From: Pseudoalteromonas distincta
Lineage (GTDB): Bacteria > Pseudomonadota > Gammaproteobacteria > Enterobacterales > Alteromonadaceae
DNA: 64,000 nt
NCBI RefSeq assembly: GCF_000814675.1
Contig: NZ_JWIG01000001.1
Coordinates: 632,471-696,470, forward strand
Reading direction: 5' to 3'
Below are positions 18,765 through 28,184 of the stretch, one piece after another (within the stretch, counting starts at the first letter, position 1; every line of letters begins with the position of its first letter). A program made the position numbers and the translations under genes. A model generated the notes under the pieces. The model saw nothing but the letters and a program-made list of their open reading frames with translations, was not told the DNA's origin and did not search any database.

Positions 18765-19039
18765 ATCTTTCTCCAAAGAGGTAACCAATCACAAAAGTGT
18801 GGATTGGAGTAAACCTAGTATTAGCTATTACTAGAGCTATTTTAGCACTTGTTTATTAACTATAACTTAATCTTACAAATCAAGTGTTACTTGTTTTGCA
18901 CAAAATGCAATCAAAAGTATTTAATGTGCTGATATAAAAAAATACGATTAAAATCATATAAATTACAGATAAAACATGTAAATCACCTCTATTTATGGTG
19001 AAATTAACTTAATTGATAAAAGGTACCCACGGAGCTTTC

Positions 19040-20056
19040 ATGACTATTTTAGTAACCGGTGGCGCAGGCTATATTGGCTCGCACACTGTTTTAGAACTTT
19101 TACAGCAAGGTAACGATGTTGTTGTTATTGATAATTTAAGTAACTCATCACAAGAATCACTTGCGCGCGTAAAAAATATAACAGGTAAAGAAGCCACTTT
19201 TTACCAAGGCGATATTCTCGATAAACCCTTTTTAGATTCTGTATTTGCAAAACACACGGTTGATAGTGTTATACATTTTGCGGGTTTAAAATCAGTGGGC
19301 GAGTCGGTTGCAAAGCCAGTTGAATACTATCAAAACAACGTTCAAGGTACGCTTACGCTTGTTGATGCGATGCGCGATGCGGGTGTATTTAAATTGGTAT
19401 TTAGCTCGTCAGCCACGGTTTACGGCGACCCTGCAAGCTTACCAATCAAAGAAGATTTCCCTGTAGGCGGTACTACCAACCCTTACGGCACATCTAAGTT
19501 AATGGTTGAAATGATGCTACAAGATATCGCTAAATCAGATGAGCGCTTTGCGTTTGCTATTTTGCGTTACTTTAACCCAGTGGGTGCACATGAGTCGGGC
19601 TTAATTGGTGAAGATCCTAATGGTATTCCAAACAACCTTTTACCGTTTATCGCACAAGTAGCGGTAGGTAAATTAAAGCAGCTCGCTGTATTTGGTGATG
19701 ACTACGACACAGTTGATGGCACAGGTGTACGCGACTATATACACGTTGTAGATTTAGCTATTGGTCATTTAAAAGCGCTTGATAAAATTGCCAGCAGTAC
19801 GGGTGCATTAGTTTATAACCTAGGTACTGGTAATGGTTACTCTGTACTACAAATGGTTAATGCATTTATTAAAGCAAGCGATCAGGCTGTACCCTATCAG
19901 GTTTCACCTCGCCGCCCTGGTGATATTGCAGCGTGTTATGCAGCGCCAGAAAAAGCACTTAATGAACTTGGCTGGGAAGCAGTGCGCGGTATTGATGAAA
20001 TGATGCAAGATACCTGGCGCTGGCAGTCAAATAACCCAAATGGTTATAAGGGTTAA
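19040..20056 (+). CDS. galE: UDP-glucose 4-epimerase
   Basis: Short-chain dehydrogenase-type enzyme that interconverts UDP-glucose and UDP-galactose with bound NAD. The 338-residue protein opens with the Rossmann motif [12 protein letters not shown]. The catalytic Ser (SSSATVYG) and Tyr/Lys pair (YGTSKLMVE) are present, as are [14 protein letters not shown] and [10 protein letters not shown]. Start at 19040, with GGAG six bases upstream; an in-frame TTG-type extension to 19013 has no support. It stands alone, far from galU and ugd (50 kb and 48 kb), with a repeat array immediately downstream. Confidence 0.97.
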   Translation: MTILVTGGAGYIGSHTVLELLQQGNDVVVIDNLSNSSQESLARVKNITGKEATFYQGDILDKPFLDSVFAKHTVDSVIHFAGLKSVGESVAKPVEYYQNNVQGTLTLVDAMRDAGVFKLVFSSSATVYGDPASLPIKEDFPVGGTTNPYGTSKLMVEMMLQDIAKSDERFAFAILRYFNPVGAHESGLIGEDPNGIPNNLLPFIAQVAVGKLKQLAVFGDDYDTVDGTGVRDYIHVVDLAIGHLKALDKIASSTGALVYNLGTGNGYSVLQMVNAFIKASDQAVPYQVSPRRPGDIAACYAAPEKALNELGWEAVRGIDEMMQDTWRWQSNNPNGYKG

Positions 20057-20065
20057 GTAAAAAGG

Positions 20066-21418
20066 GCAAGCTCGTCACGCCAGCAAGCTGTGCGTCTACA
20101 GGTAATTTAACCATAGCGTTAAATTCAGACTGTAGGCGTGAAGCTTGCTCACGCGAAAAGCGCAGCTTTTAAAATTGATTGTTACTTACTCTTTACTTCT
20201 CTAAAGCGCAGCGCCCTCTTAACCTCTTTGTGAATAAATCACTTAAAACCTTATTGCACAAAGAGAAGTAAAAGAGGAATAAATGAGAAGAGACCAAAAC
20301 CTAGAAATTACGAGCTTCGCTCGTTACGCCAGCAAGCTGCGCGTCTACACGTAATTTAACCACAGCGTTAAGTTTTGGCTGTAGGTGTAGCGCTTGCTCA
20401 CGCGAAAAGCGCAGCTTTTAAAATTGATTGTCACTTACTCTTTACTTCTCTAAAGCGCAGCGCCCTCTTAGCCTTTTTGTGAATAAATCACTTAAAACCT
20501 TATTGCACAAAGAGAAGTAAAAGAGGAATAAATGGGAAGAAACCAAAACCTAGAAATTACGAGCTTCGCTCGTCACGCCAGCAAGCTGGGCGTCTACAAG
20601 TAATTTAACCACAGCGTTAAATTCAGACTGTAGGCGTGAAGCTTGCTCACGCGAAAAGCGCAGCTTTTAAAATTGATTGTTACTTACTCTTTACTTCTCT
20701 AAAGCGCAGCGACCTCTTAGCCTCTTTGTGAATAAATCACTTAAAATCTTATTGCACAAAGAGAAGTATAAGAGGAGTAAATGAGAAGAGACCAAAACCT
20801 AGAAATTACGAGCTTCGCGCGTTACGCCAGCAAGCTGCGCGTCTACAGGTAATTTAACCATAGCGTTAAGTTTTGGCTGTAGGCGTAGCGCTTGCTCAAG
20901 CGAAAGGCGCAGCTTTTAAAATTGATTGTTACTTACTTTTTACTTCTCTAAAGCGCAGCGCCCTCTTAACCTCTTTGTGAATAAATCACTTAAAATCTTA
21001 TTGCACAAAGAGAAGTAAAAGAGGAATAAATGAGAAGAGACCAAAACATAGAAATTACGAGCTTCGCTCGTCACGCCAGCAAGCTGTGCGTCTACAGGTA
21101 ATTTAACCACAGCGTTAAGTTTTGGCTGTAGGTGTAGCGCTTGCTCACGCGAAAAGCGCAGCTTTTAAAATTGATTGTCACTTACTCTTTACTTCTCTAA
21201 AGCGCAGCGCCCTCTTAGCCTCTTTGTGAATAAATCACTTAAAACCTTATTGCACAAAGAGAAGAAAAAGAGGAATAAATAAGAAGAAACCAAAACCTAG
21301 AAATTACGAGCTTCGCTCGTTACGCCAGCAAGCTGCGCGTCTACAGGTAATTTAACCACAGCGTTAAGTTTTAATTGTAGGCGTAGCGCTTGCTCACGCG
21401 AAAAGCGCAGCTTTTAAT
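20066..21418. repeat. Tandem array of a 249-bp composite unit (about 5.4 copies)
   Basis: The landmark CTTCTCTAAAGCG occurs at 20196, 20445, 20694, 20943 and 21192, exactly 249 bp apart. Each unit joins the hairpin core of the 124-bp unit at 3855 with two facing REP-A arms: ACGAGCTTCGCTCGT...GTCTACA and TGTAGGCGTGAAGCTTGC, separated by about 30 bp containing TTTAACC and GCGTTAA. Spacing is constant while bases vary between copies (for example GTAGGCGTGAAGC and GTAGGTGTAGCGC alternate), which could show copying in blocks of two. No coding signal. Confidence 0.95.
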
Positions 21419-21467
21419 TACTTATATTTAATTACTTATATCTAGTATTTAATAACGAGTATATTCG

Positions 21468-22148
21468 TTATGTCTGTGCCCACTGTCTTAGTAAGTTATG
21501 GTACACACCTGTTAATTGAATAATCTCTGGGCTATCTTCTACTTTGCTGCGCAAACTTTGAATCGACATATCTAAATCAAATAACAAACCACGTTTTTCG
21601 TCGCTGTTTACCATGCTTTGCAGCCAAAAAAATGAGGCTAATCTGCGCCCACTCGTTACAGGCATTACACGATGTAAACTCGTTGAAGGGTACAACACCA
21701 TACTGCCTGCGGGCAGCTTTACACTGTGTGAGCCATAAGTGTCTTCAATAACAAGTTCACCGCCCTCATAGTCTTCAGGGTCGTTAATAAATAACGTCAT
21801 TGATACATCTGTACGAATTTTTACTGGCGTACCCGGCACTTGTCTAATTGCATTATCTACATGCACACCAAACGATTGCCCGCCTTGATAGCAATTAAAT
21901 AACGGAGGAAAAATTTTTGCAGGAAGTGCAGCCGACATAAACAAATTACTACGCGCAAGTGCTGCCATAATAATATCGCCAAGCTCTTGGCATTCAGGGC
22001 TATTTTCAGGTAGCTGTAAGTTATTTTTTGCTTTGGTTGATTGATGACCTGCGGTAATACTGCCATCGGCCCACTGCGCTTTAAGCAAAACCTCATGGCA
22101 ATACGCCACTTCTTCTTTCGTTAATAGCTCTGGAATTTTAACTATCAT
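21468..22148 (-). CDS. piuC: PKHD-type Fe(II)/2-oxoglutarate dioxygenase, PiuC/YbiX family
   Basis: 226 residues. The double-stranded beta-helix iron triad is visible: HxD in FGVHVDNAI near 98 and the distal His in TSLHRVMPVTSGRR near 160, whose Arg binds 2-oxoglutarate. GGELVIED and LPAGSMVLYPS are family blocks. PiuC genes stand beside siderophore receptors (PiuA/Fiu) in many proteobacteria, as here: the receptor gene lies 89 bp upstream on the same strand. The substrate is unknown; a role in modifying a catecholate siderophore or the receptor is inference. Probably iron-regulated with the receptor. Confidence 0.9.
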   Translation of the reverse strand: MIVKIPELLTKEEVAYCHEVLLKAQWADGSITAGHQSTKAKNNLQLPENSPECQELGDIIMAALARSNLFMSAALPAKIFPPLFNCYQGGQSFGVHVDNAIRQVPGTPVKIRTDVSMTLFINDPEDYEGGELVIEDTYGSHSVKLPAGSMVLYPSTSLHRVMPVTSGRRLASFFWLQSMVNSDEKRGLLFDLDMSIQSLRSKVEDSPEIIQLTGVYHNLLRQWAQT

Positions 22149-22179
22149 GTGCGCCCTCTCACATTTTCATCAAATAATT

Positions 22180-22204
22180 AAGGGCAGGTAATAGGCCTGC
22201 CCTT
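22180..22204 (-). terminator. Intercistronic hairpin between receptor and piuC
   Basis: AAGGGCAGG and CCTGCCCTT form a 9-bp perfect stem around TAATAGG. Only a weak T-rich stretch follows on the minus strand, so it may act as a partial terminator or mRNA stabiliser between the receptor and piuC genes. Confidence 0.5.
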
Positions 22205-22237
22205 ATGCTTACTTTTATTTTTTAATTTGTTTTAAAA

Positions 22238-24418
22238 TTAAAAAGAGTAGCTCGCTGTTAAACTAAACTTACGACCATCACCTGGTACAAAGTGTCCACC
22301 ACCTAACTGATCAACGTAATCTTTATCACCTAGGTTTTCACCATTAAGCTGCAGGCTCAAATCTTTTGATATGTCATACGCAACCATCAGGTCAAAAATA
22401 GTATAACCTGGCGCACGAGAGCGTGTTGACGTAGTGCCGTTGTAACGCTCACCTACATACTGCGCACCTAAACCAAACGATAACTTATCCGACATATCGT
22501 ACGTAGTCCAAACACTCGCGCTATTTTTAGGCGTACGTGCAAGCTCGTTACCAATTTGAGTTGCGTCGTCGCCTAATGCTTCTGTTACTTCGCTATCTTG
22601 GTAAGTGTATGAAGCAATTACAGTCCACTCTTTAGTAATTAGGCCCGTTGCTGAAAGCTCTAAACCTTGAACGCGCTGTTCACCACCAAGTATTTCGTCA
22701 CTTGAGCTATCTGCAAATGGGTCATCAGTACGGGCATTGGTTTTTTCAGTACGGAAAAGTGCAGCATTAGTTTGCAGGCGGCCATCCATTAGGCTCCATT
22801 TAGTTCCTAATTCATAACTGCGACTTTCTTCTGCGTCTAAATCAGCTGCATTTGAACGCGTAGATACCGTTAGGCTTTCCGCCGATGGGTTAAATGAATT
22901 CCCCGCGCCTAAATATACACTGCCGTTTTCTGAAGGTTTATAAACTACAGCTGCATTCCAGCTAAATAAGTCGTCACTTGTAGAAATTAAAGCGCTTGGA
23001 TCATTGTAATCGTTGTGATAATCCGTAGTGAAGCTATCAAAGCGAATTCCACCTGTAACTTCCCATTGCTTGTTAAGCGTCACTGTATCAAATGCATAAA
23101 TAGCTTGGTTTTTAGCTTTAGCTTCAATGCTTGTACCGTCACGGCCGTACACACCCGTAAATGCAATTGTTGCATCAGGCTTGTATAAGTCGTTACGTAT
23201 TCCATCTTCAATTAGGTTATCAGGCGTAGTTGCAACAAAGTTATGGCGTGTAAACGTTTCATTTGCAAGTTCAACACCCACTACTACGTCGTGAGTAAAG
23301 CCAGCAAACTCATAGTTACCAATTAAATCAACTTGAAGTGCAGCAAGTGAATTTTCAGTATCACGTGTTTTTTCATCTGCAAAGGTAATGTCAGTGTCTG
23401 TTGTAACCGAGAAATAACGCGGTGCAGTTGTTACTGATTCACGCTTAACTTTACCTAAACGACCTTGCACACGTAACGTAGTATTTTGAGAAAAATCATA
23501 CTCATAACGAGCTGTTGTTGAGTAAGCTTCAATATCTTCGTAATCACGGTAAATATTACCGTAAAAGTTATCAAAGTCGACAGGAGAAGGTGAGCGTGCA
23601 CTATCTGCTAGTTCAGCTACTGGCGTATCACTGTAAACCCAAGGAATACCATAATCTGGTAAATTGTCTTGGCGTTGATACTCTAGGTTTAAATCAAAAC
23701 GGCTGTTTGTACCAAGCCCTGTTGCAAATGCAAACGCAACAGCATTTGTTTCGTTTTCAACATGATCACGACCTGCAACATCACCTTTATCAGTAAGAAG
23801 ATTAATACGTAGTGCGCTTGTGTCGTTTACTTGGATGTTAGTATCAAAACGACCACGGTAATCGTTTTCTGTACCTAAACGTAGAGAAACGTCGTTAAAG
23901 TTGTCTAACTTCGCTTTTTTACTTTCTAAATTAACACTACCACCTGTTGCGCCACGACCAGAAACTGCAGAGCCTGGGCCTTTTGCAACTTCAACGGCTT
24001 CAATGTTGTAAATATCACGTGTGTAACCTGCAACATCGCGAATACCATCAACAAAAATATCATTTGTTGCACTAAAACCACGAATCGACATGCTATCGCC
24101 AGTAGGTGAGCCACCCTCACCTGCTGCTAAAGAAATACCTGAAACATTACGCAAAGCATCACGTAGGCTATCTACGTTTCTGTCTTTCATTACCGCTTGG
24201 TTGATTACTGTTACCGTTTTAGCTGTATCGAGTAGCGGTTGAGTGTATTTATGCGACGTTGATTTTTCTACAACATAACTAGACTCAGTTTTAGTTTCTG
24301 CTTTGGTTACCGATAGTTCTTGAACATCCTGTGCACTTGCCCAAGTTGAAAGCGTAGCTGTAACAACCGCTGCAATTGGCTTCACGTACGCATTTCCTTT
24401 ATTCGATGGCTTACTCAT
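22238..24418 (-). CDS. TonB-dependent siderophore receptor (Fiu/PiuA-like)
   Basis: 726-residue outer membrane receptor. A signal peptide ends STWASA|QD. The plug carries DSMSIRGFSATNDIFVDG and VEVAKGPGSAVSGRGATGG; the barrel closes with KFSLTASYSF, ending in the C-terminal Phe expected for a beta-barrel. The start at 24418 is supported by CGGAG eight bases upstream. The catecholate class is suggested by the plug sequence and by the adjacent piuC. A Fur-like palindrome lies about 100 bp upstream, and the TonB operon diverges from the same gap. Confidence 0.93.
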   Translation of the reverse strand: MSKPSNKGNAYVKPIAAVVTATLSTWASAQDVQELSVTKAETKTESSYVVEKSTSHKYTQPLLDTAKTVTVINQAVMKDRNVDSLRDALRNVSGISLAAGEGGSPTGDSMSIRGFSATNDIFVDGIRDVAGYTRDIYNIEAVEVAKGPGSAVSGRGATGGSVNLESKKAKLDNFNDVSLRLGTENDYRGRFDTNIQVNDTSALRINLLTDKGDVAGRDHVENETNAVAFAFATGLGTNSRFDLNLEYQRQDNLPDYGIPWVYSDTPVAELADSARSPSPVDFDNFYGNIYRDYEDIEAYSTTARYEYDFSQNTTLRVQGRLGKVKRESVTTAPRYFSVTTDTDITFADEKTRDTENSLAALQVDLIGNYEFAGFTHDVVVGVELANETFTRHNFVATTPDNLIEDGIRNDLYKPDATIAFTGVYGRDGTSIEAKAKNQAIYAFDTVTLNKQWEVTGGIRFDSFTTDYHNDYNDPSALISTSDDLFSWNAAVVYKPSENGSVYLGAGNSFNPSAESLTVSTRSNAADLDAEESRSYELGTKWSLMDGRLQTNAALFRTEKTNARTDDPFADSSSDEILGGEQRVQGLELSATGLITKEWTVIASYTYQDSEVTEALGDDATQIGNELARTPKNSASVWTTYDMSDKLSFGLGAQYVGERYNGTTSTRSRAPGYTIFDLMVAYDISKDLSLQLNGENLGDKDYVDQLGGGHFVPGDGRKFSLTASYSF

Positions 24419-24508
24419 GGTTACTCCGTAGTTTTTATTAAGCACTTAACTATTGTTAATTTAAGGTACATATTTAATTTCGGCGAAATCCTACCACTCA
24501 AACAACGC

Positions 24509-24541
24509 AATGTAAACGATAACTGTTATCAATTGCATTGT
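24509..24541. promoter_or_regulatory. Fur-like operator between receptor and TonB operon
   Basis: GATAACTGTTATC, flanked by ATGTAAAC and AATTGCATTG, is a near-palindrome of the kind recognised by Fur (GATAATGATAATCATTATC); about 12 of 19 positions match in one alignment. Its place in the divergent gap suggests it represses both directions when iron is plentiful. Confidence 0.6.
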
Positions 24542-24635
24542 TATGTGAATTCCTATATTGTATACACACTCAAAAATTAACAGTAATTACGTCCTTGTAA
24601 TTGCTCGTCGTAACTTTCAGGATTGTTGTTAAGTA

Positions 24636-25409
24636 ATGCGAAGCTTAATTAAACCAATTAGCGTAGTTATCGCGCTTTGTAGCACTATGGCAGTAAAAGC
24701 CGACACTGTTAGTGAGCTAGAACAACTCGTTAATAAATGGCTACAAATAGAAAATCAAAACACAGAATTAAATACTCATTGGCTTGAACAAAAAAGCAGT
24801 ATGGAGCAAACCTTAACGCTTCTTAATGCCGAGCAGCAGCAACTTAGCGAGCTTAATCAGCGTAGAAAAAAAAGCACCAGTGAGCTTGCCCAAAAACGCG
24901 AACAGCTTGTAACTCAGCAATCAGAACTTGAAAATGCTCAACAGCAATTAAATGATCAACTAGCACGTATTTCTGGGCAATTACTTTCATTACAAGTGCA
25001 GCTCCCCCCGCCACTTTTGAGTAGTTGGAAAAACGCCGGTGATTTAAGCGATTCAAAACTCAGTACAACTGACAAATTACAAACAGCACTAAAAATGCTG
25101 ACTCTACTTAATGATTTTCAACAACGTATTTCTATTCACGAAATGGCTATTAAGCATCCTGACGGGCAAGAAGTATGGGTTAAGCAGCTTTATTTAGGTG
25201 CAGCTCAAGCATGGTTTGTAAGCGAAGACTTAAGTTATGTAGGTATTGGTTTTCCAAGTGATTTAGGTTGGCAGTGGGAGTTTGATTCAAGCATTAATGC
25301 AGAACAAGTTGCACTGGGTATTGCTGTACAGCAAAAAAAGCGCGCTGCTGATTGGGTAACACTCCCAATATTAAGTTATGTAAATAAAAACCAGCAAGGG
25401 GCTAAATAA
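24636..25409 (+). CDS. DUF3450 family periplasmic protein
   Basis: 257 residues. A signal peptide ends AVKA|DT, followed by a long coiled coil (about 25-115, rich in Gln, Glu and Leu) and a globular C-terminal part with VWVKQLYLGAAQAWFVSED and GWQWEF, the conserved DUF3450 segment. In marine gammaproteobacteria DUF3450 genes head operons encoding ExbB, ExbD and TonB, as here. The stop overlaps the start of the next gene by one base (TAATG), so translation is coupled. Exact function unknown; a periplasmic accessory of the TonB complex is the likely role. Confidence 0.85.
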   Translation: MRSLIKPISVVIALCSTMAVKADTVSELEQLVNKWLQIENQNTELNTHWLEQKSSMEQTLTLLNAEQQQLSELNQRRKKSTSELAQKREQLVTQQSELENAQQQLNDQLARISGQLLSLQVQLPPPLLSSWKNAGDLSDSKLSTTDKLQTALKMLTLLNDFQQRISIHEMAIKHPDGQEVWVKQLYLGAAQAWFVSEDLSYVGIGFPSDLGWQWEFDSSINAEQVALGIAVQQKKRAADWVTLPILSYVNKNQQGAK

Positions 25410-26734
25410 TGGCGACTAACAGCATAGTTAAAGTATTTAGCGCCACAGTTTTACTTTTTAGTGCAAACATTTCTTTTGCAGCTAGCAGTGATGATGCCAA
25501 ACAAAGTATTTTAAATGATATTAAAACAGCGCAACATACTCTAAATAAAACTCAAAATAGTATTTCAAAAGAGCAAGCAATCCTTGCAAAGCAAATTTTT
25601 ACCAAGCAGCAATCGCTCAGTAAATTACGCGAACAAGCCGCCGTTAATCGCCGCCTAGCTGACGAAAACACATTAAGCCTTGATCAGTTACAAACCCGAT
25701 TAGACACTTGGCAACAGCAGCAGCAATATCAATTAAACTTACTTAGCCGTTTTGTTCGCCAAAATATCAGCAATAGTGCTAGCAGTAACGAGTCGGCTAA
25801 TAGCCAAAACGAGTTATTAAGCCATGTTGTATCGCTAATTAATAATCAAGAGCAGGCACTTTATCCACAGTTTAAAAAACAATCGGTTGTGCTAAGTAAT
25901 GGCGAATTAAGCCAAGCTAATACCCTTCAAGTAGGGCCTGTTGCATGGTTTAGTACGCAAACACCTAAACTTATGGGTTTATTAAATTTAGATGATGAAT
26001 CTAATGCATTAAAAGTAGCGTTAGTACAATCAACAAGTGACGACAACCCACTCGACAATACTTTAAAGCAAAACGGTGTAGGCTCTACATTACTTACTTT
26101 TGATCCTAGTTTAACGCACTTAGTAACTAGCCAAGCCCAACAAGAAAGTCCGCTTGAACACCTAGAAAAAGGCGGTTTATGGGCTATCCCTATTATTTTA
26201 TTTGCCTGCTTTGCACTTACCATTGCGCTATTAAAAGCCGCACAGCTACTACGTTTAAGTAAAATTAAAATGCACTCTCAAATGCAATTACAGCAACTTT
26301 TTAAAGCTGAAAATAGCAGTGAATTTGCAGGTATGCAGCAGCAGCTATTTAACTTAACGCTACAAAGCGAAAAAGGCCAAGTACGAGACGATCAATTATT
26401 TAATCAGTTAATTCATGATAAGCATAAACTCGATAACTTTATTGGCGCTATTGCCGTTACGGCTGCTGTAGCCCCTCTACTTGGGTTATTAGGCACTGTT
26501 AGCGGCATGATCGAAACATTTAAAATGATGACCTTGTTTGGCTCAGGCGATCCAGAAGTTGTATCGGGCGGTATTGCACAAGCACTTATAACAACCGAGT
26601 TAGGTTTAGTTGTTGCTATACCAGCACTCGTTTTAAATGCACTGTTATCGCGTAAAGCAAAAGCGTACTACAGCCAACTAGAAGGCTTTGCATTACAACT
26701 AAGCCAACTAGAAAAAGGAGCAAACAATGTTTGA
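25409..26734 (+). CDS. TtpC-like MotA/TolQ/ExbB proton channel protein
   Basis: 441 residues. A signal peptide ends SFAA|SS. A long periplasmic coiled-coil region (about 25-250) is followed by the ExbB/TolQ domain with three membrane segments, near 254-275 (GLWAIPIILFACFALTIALL), 347-370 (APLLGLLGTVSGMIETF) and 390-413. The N-terminal extension distinguishes it from plain ExbB and matches TtpC, the extra component of the Vibrio TonB2 system. It overlaps the following exbB by 8 bases. Likely a structural or proton-channel part of the inner-membrane energy complex. Confidence 0.88.
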   Translation: MATNSIVKVFSATVLLFSANISFAASSDDAKQSILNDIKTAQHTLNKTQNSISKEQAILAKQIFTKQQSLSKLREQAAVNRRLADENTLSLDQLQTRLDTWQQQQQYQLNLLSRFVRQNISNSASSNESANSQNELLSHVVSLINNQEQALYPQFKKQSVVLSNGELSQANTLQVGPVAWFSTQTPKLMGLLNLDDESNALKVALVQSTSDDNPLDNTLKQNGVGSTLLTFDPSLTHLVTSQAQQESPLEHLEKGGLWAIPIILFACFALTIALLKAAQLLRLSKIKMHSQMQLQQLFKAENSSEFAGMQQQLFNLTLQSEKGQVRDDQLFNQLIHDKHKLDNFIGAIAVTAAVAPLLGLLGTVSGMIETFKMMTLFGSGDPEVVSGGIAQALITTELGLVVAIPALVLNALLSRKAKAYYSQLEGFALQLSQLEKGANNV

Positions 26735-27107
26735 AAAAATAGTTAGTAACCCTATTTGCTGGTGTATTCTTTTACTCGCTTTATTTGTATACCAGCTGAT
26801 TTTTCATGACTTACTGCACCTTAAACAATACCAAGCACAGCGCAAAGGTTATTGGCAAGAAGTTAGCTCTATTTTAACTGCAGCGCTTCCGCTACTTGGT
26901 TTATTAGGCACCATTGTTGGTTTGCTTGATACATTTAAAGTAATGGCGCTGGGCCATAACGAGTTAATGAGTGACGCCATTGGTGATGCATTACTAACAA
27001 CTCAATTGGGCCTTGTGTGCGCTATTCCTGCGTGGTTAATGCAAGCTTACTTAGCGTATTCGCAGCGTAATCCTAAATTACATACGTTAAGTAAACAGTT
27101 AGGGTAA
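26727..27107 (+). CDS. exbB: ExbB2-type biopolymer transport protein, short form
   Basis: 126 residues, shorter than the ~170-230 of common ExbB proteins. It keeps three membrane segments (CWCILLLALFVYQLIF at about 12-27; ILTAALPLLGLLGTIVGLLDTF near 49-70; ALLTTQLGLVCAIPAWLMQAYL near 89-110) with the channel signature LLGLLGTIVG. The N-terminal cytoplasmic arm is minimal. It partners the larger channel protein upstream and ExbD downstream (4-bp gap) in converting proton motive force to TonB movement. Confidence 0.9.
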   Translation: MFEKIVSNPICWCILLLALFVYQLIFHDLLHLKQYQAQRKGYWQEVSSILTAALPLLGLLGTIVGLLDTFKVMALGHNELMSDAIGDALLTTQLGLVCAIPAWLMQAYLAYSQRNPKLHTLSKQLG

Positions 27108-27111
27108 CACT

Positions 27112-27516
27112 ATGCAATCACGTTTAAAGCACAAGCTAGAGCAAGAAGCGGGGCAACATATCGATATGTCGCCGCTACTTGATGTGGTATTTATATTGCT
27201 AATATTTTTTATTGTTACAACCGTATTTGTACGCGAAAGCGGCGTTGAGGTTGATAAACCACAAGCCGTATCGGCCAGTCGTCTTGAGCAGCAAGTTATA
27301 TTTTTAGCAATAACCGACAACCAACAAGTATTTTTTGATGGCAGCCAAATTGGTGTGGCTGGCGTACGTAGTAGTGTCGAGCAAATGTTAAAGCAGCAAC
27401 AACGCCCTGTGGTTATTCAAGCTGATAAAACAGTACCTACTGAGTTACTTGTTCAAGTAATTGACGAAGCAAAGCTGGCAGGCGCAGCGCAAGTTAACTT
27501 AGCTACGAAACAATAA
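27112..27516 (+). CDS. exbD: ExbD2-type biopolymer transport protein
   Basis: 134 residues: short cytoplasmic N-terminus, one membrane helix (MSPLLDVVFILLIFFIVTTV) with the proton-carrying Asp (PLLDVVF), then a periplasmic domain with FFDGSQIGV and VVIQADKTVP. This is the ExbD/TolR pattern. The 2-bp gap to tonB implies one transcript. Confidence 0.95.
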   Translation: MQSRLKHKLEQEAGQHIDMSPLLDVVFILLIFFIVTTVFVRESGVEVDKPQAVSASRLEQQVIFLAITDNQQVFFDGSQIGVAGVRSSVEQMLKQQQRPVVIQADKTVPTELLVQVIDEAKLAGAAQVNLATKQ

Positions 27517-27517
27517 T

Positions 27518-28174
27518 ATGCACACGATTAACCCGCTTCAAAAAACAAAAAACAATCGCCATCCGCTGTTTGCATTTGGCCTTAGCCTCATTGTGCTTAG
27601 TGCTGCATTACTGCTTTTATGGCTTGGGCAACTTGCAGAACATCATATGCAAGACAAAGTGGTTGTACGTGAGATTGCCATGGTGGCACTGCCACCTCCG
27701 CCACCTCCATCAATATCGCAACAGCAAACAAGTGAGCCAATGCAAAGCTTAGCGGTAGAAGGTGCAGGCGCGTCAATTCAAGCCGTAAAAATTAAGATAA
27801 AGAGTGATTTAAGTATTGTAAAACCCGATACACCCAACGTAAAAGTAAGCGCGCCACAATGGCAATCAATGAGTGTAAATTGGGATGCATTTAGCTTAAA
27901 TCAACTCGATGGTCTCCCCACTTTACTTACTCCCGTCAAGGCCGTTTTACCAAAAAGCTTAACCCGCCGAGGTGTTGATGTATTTACTGTAAAACTCGAT
28001 GTATTTATTGATGAAAGTGGCAAGTTAAGTTTAATTGAGGTAGTACAAAACCCATACCCTGAACTTAAACCAGCTATCGACAAAATTATTAAACAAAGCC
28101 GCTTTAGTGCACCTAAAAAAGAAGGTGAAACCGTACGCGCTCGCTTTATTTGGCCAATCGAATTTAAACCTTAA
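27518..28174 (+). CDS. tonB: TonB energy transducer
   Basis: 218 residues. One N-terminal membrane anchor (FAFGLSLIVLSAALLLLWLG, about 18-37) is followed by a short proline stretch (ALPPPPPPS), a linker, and the C-terminal TonB fold ending RFSAPKKEGETVRARFIWPIEFKP. The YP/FSAP and WPI segments are typical. The Pro-rich part is brief compared with E. coli TonB, as in TonB2-type proteins. It couples the inner-membrane complex to the receptor genes at 22238 and possibly 12614. Confidence 0.92.
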   Translation: MHTINPLQKTKNNRHPLFAFGLSLIVLSAALLLLWLGQLAEHHMQDKVVVREIAMVALPPPPPPSISQQQTSEPMQSLAVEGAGASIQAVKIKIKSDLSIVKPDTPNVKVSAPQWQSMSVNWDAFSLNQLDGLPTLLTPVKAVLPKSLTRRGVDVFTVKLDVFIDESGKLSLIEVVQNPYPELKPAIDKIIKQSRFSAPKKEGETVRARFIWPIEFKP

Positions 28175-28184
28175 GCCTATTAAA

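Noticed and set aside
28107..28184. N-terminal extension of the TPR gene into tonB
   Set aside because: It would overlap tonB by 68 bases and place charged residues before a clear signal peptide beginning at 28185.
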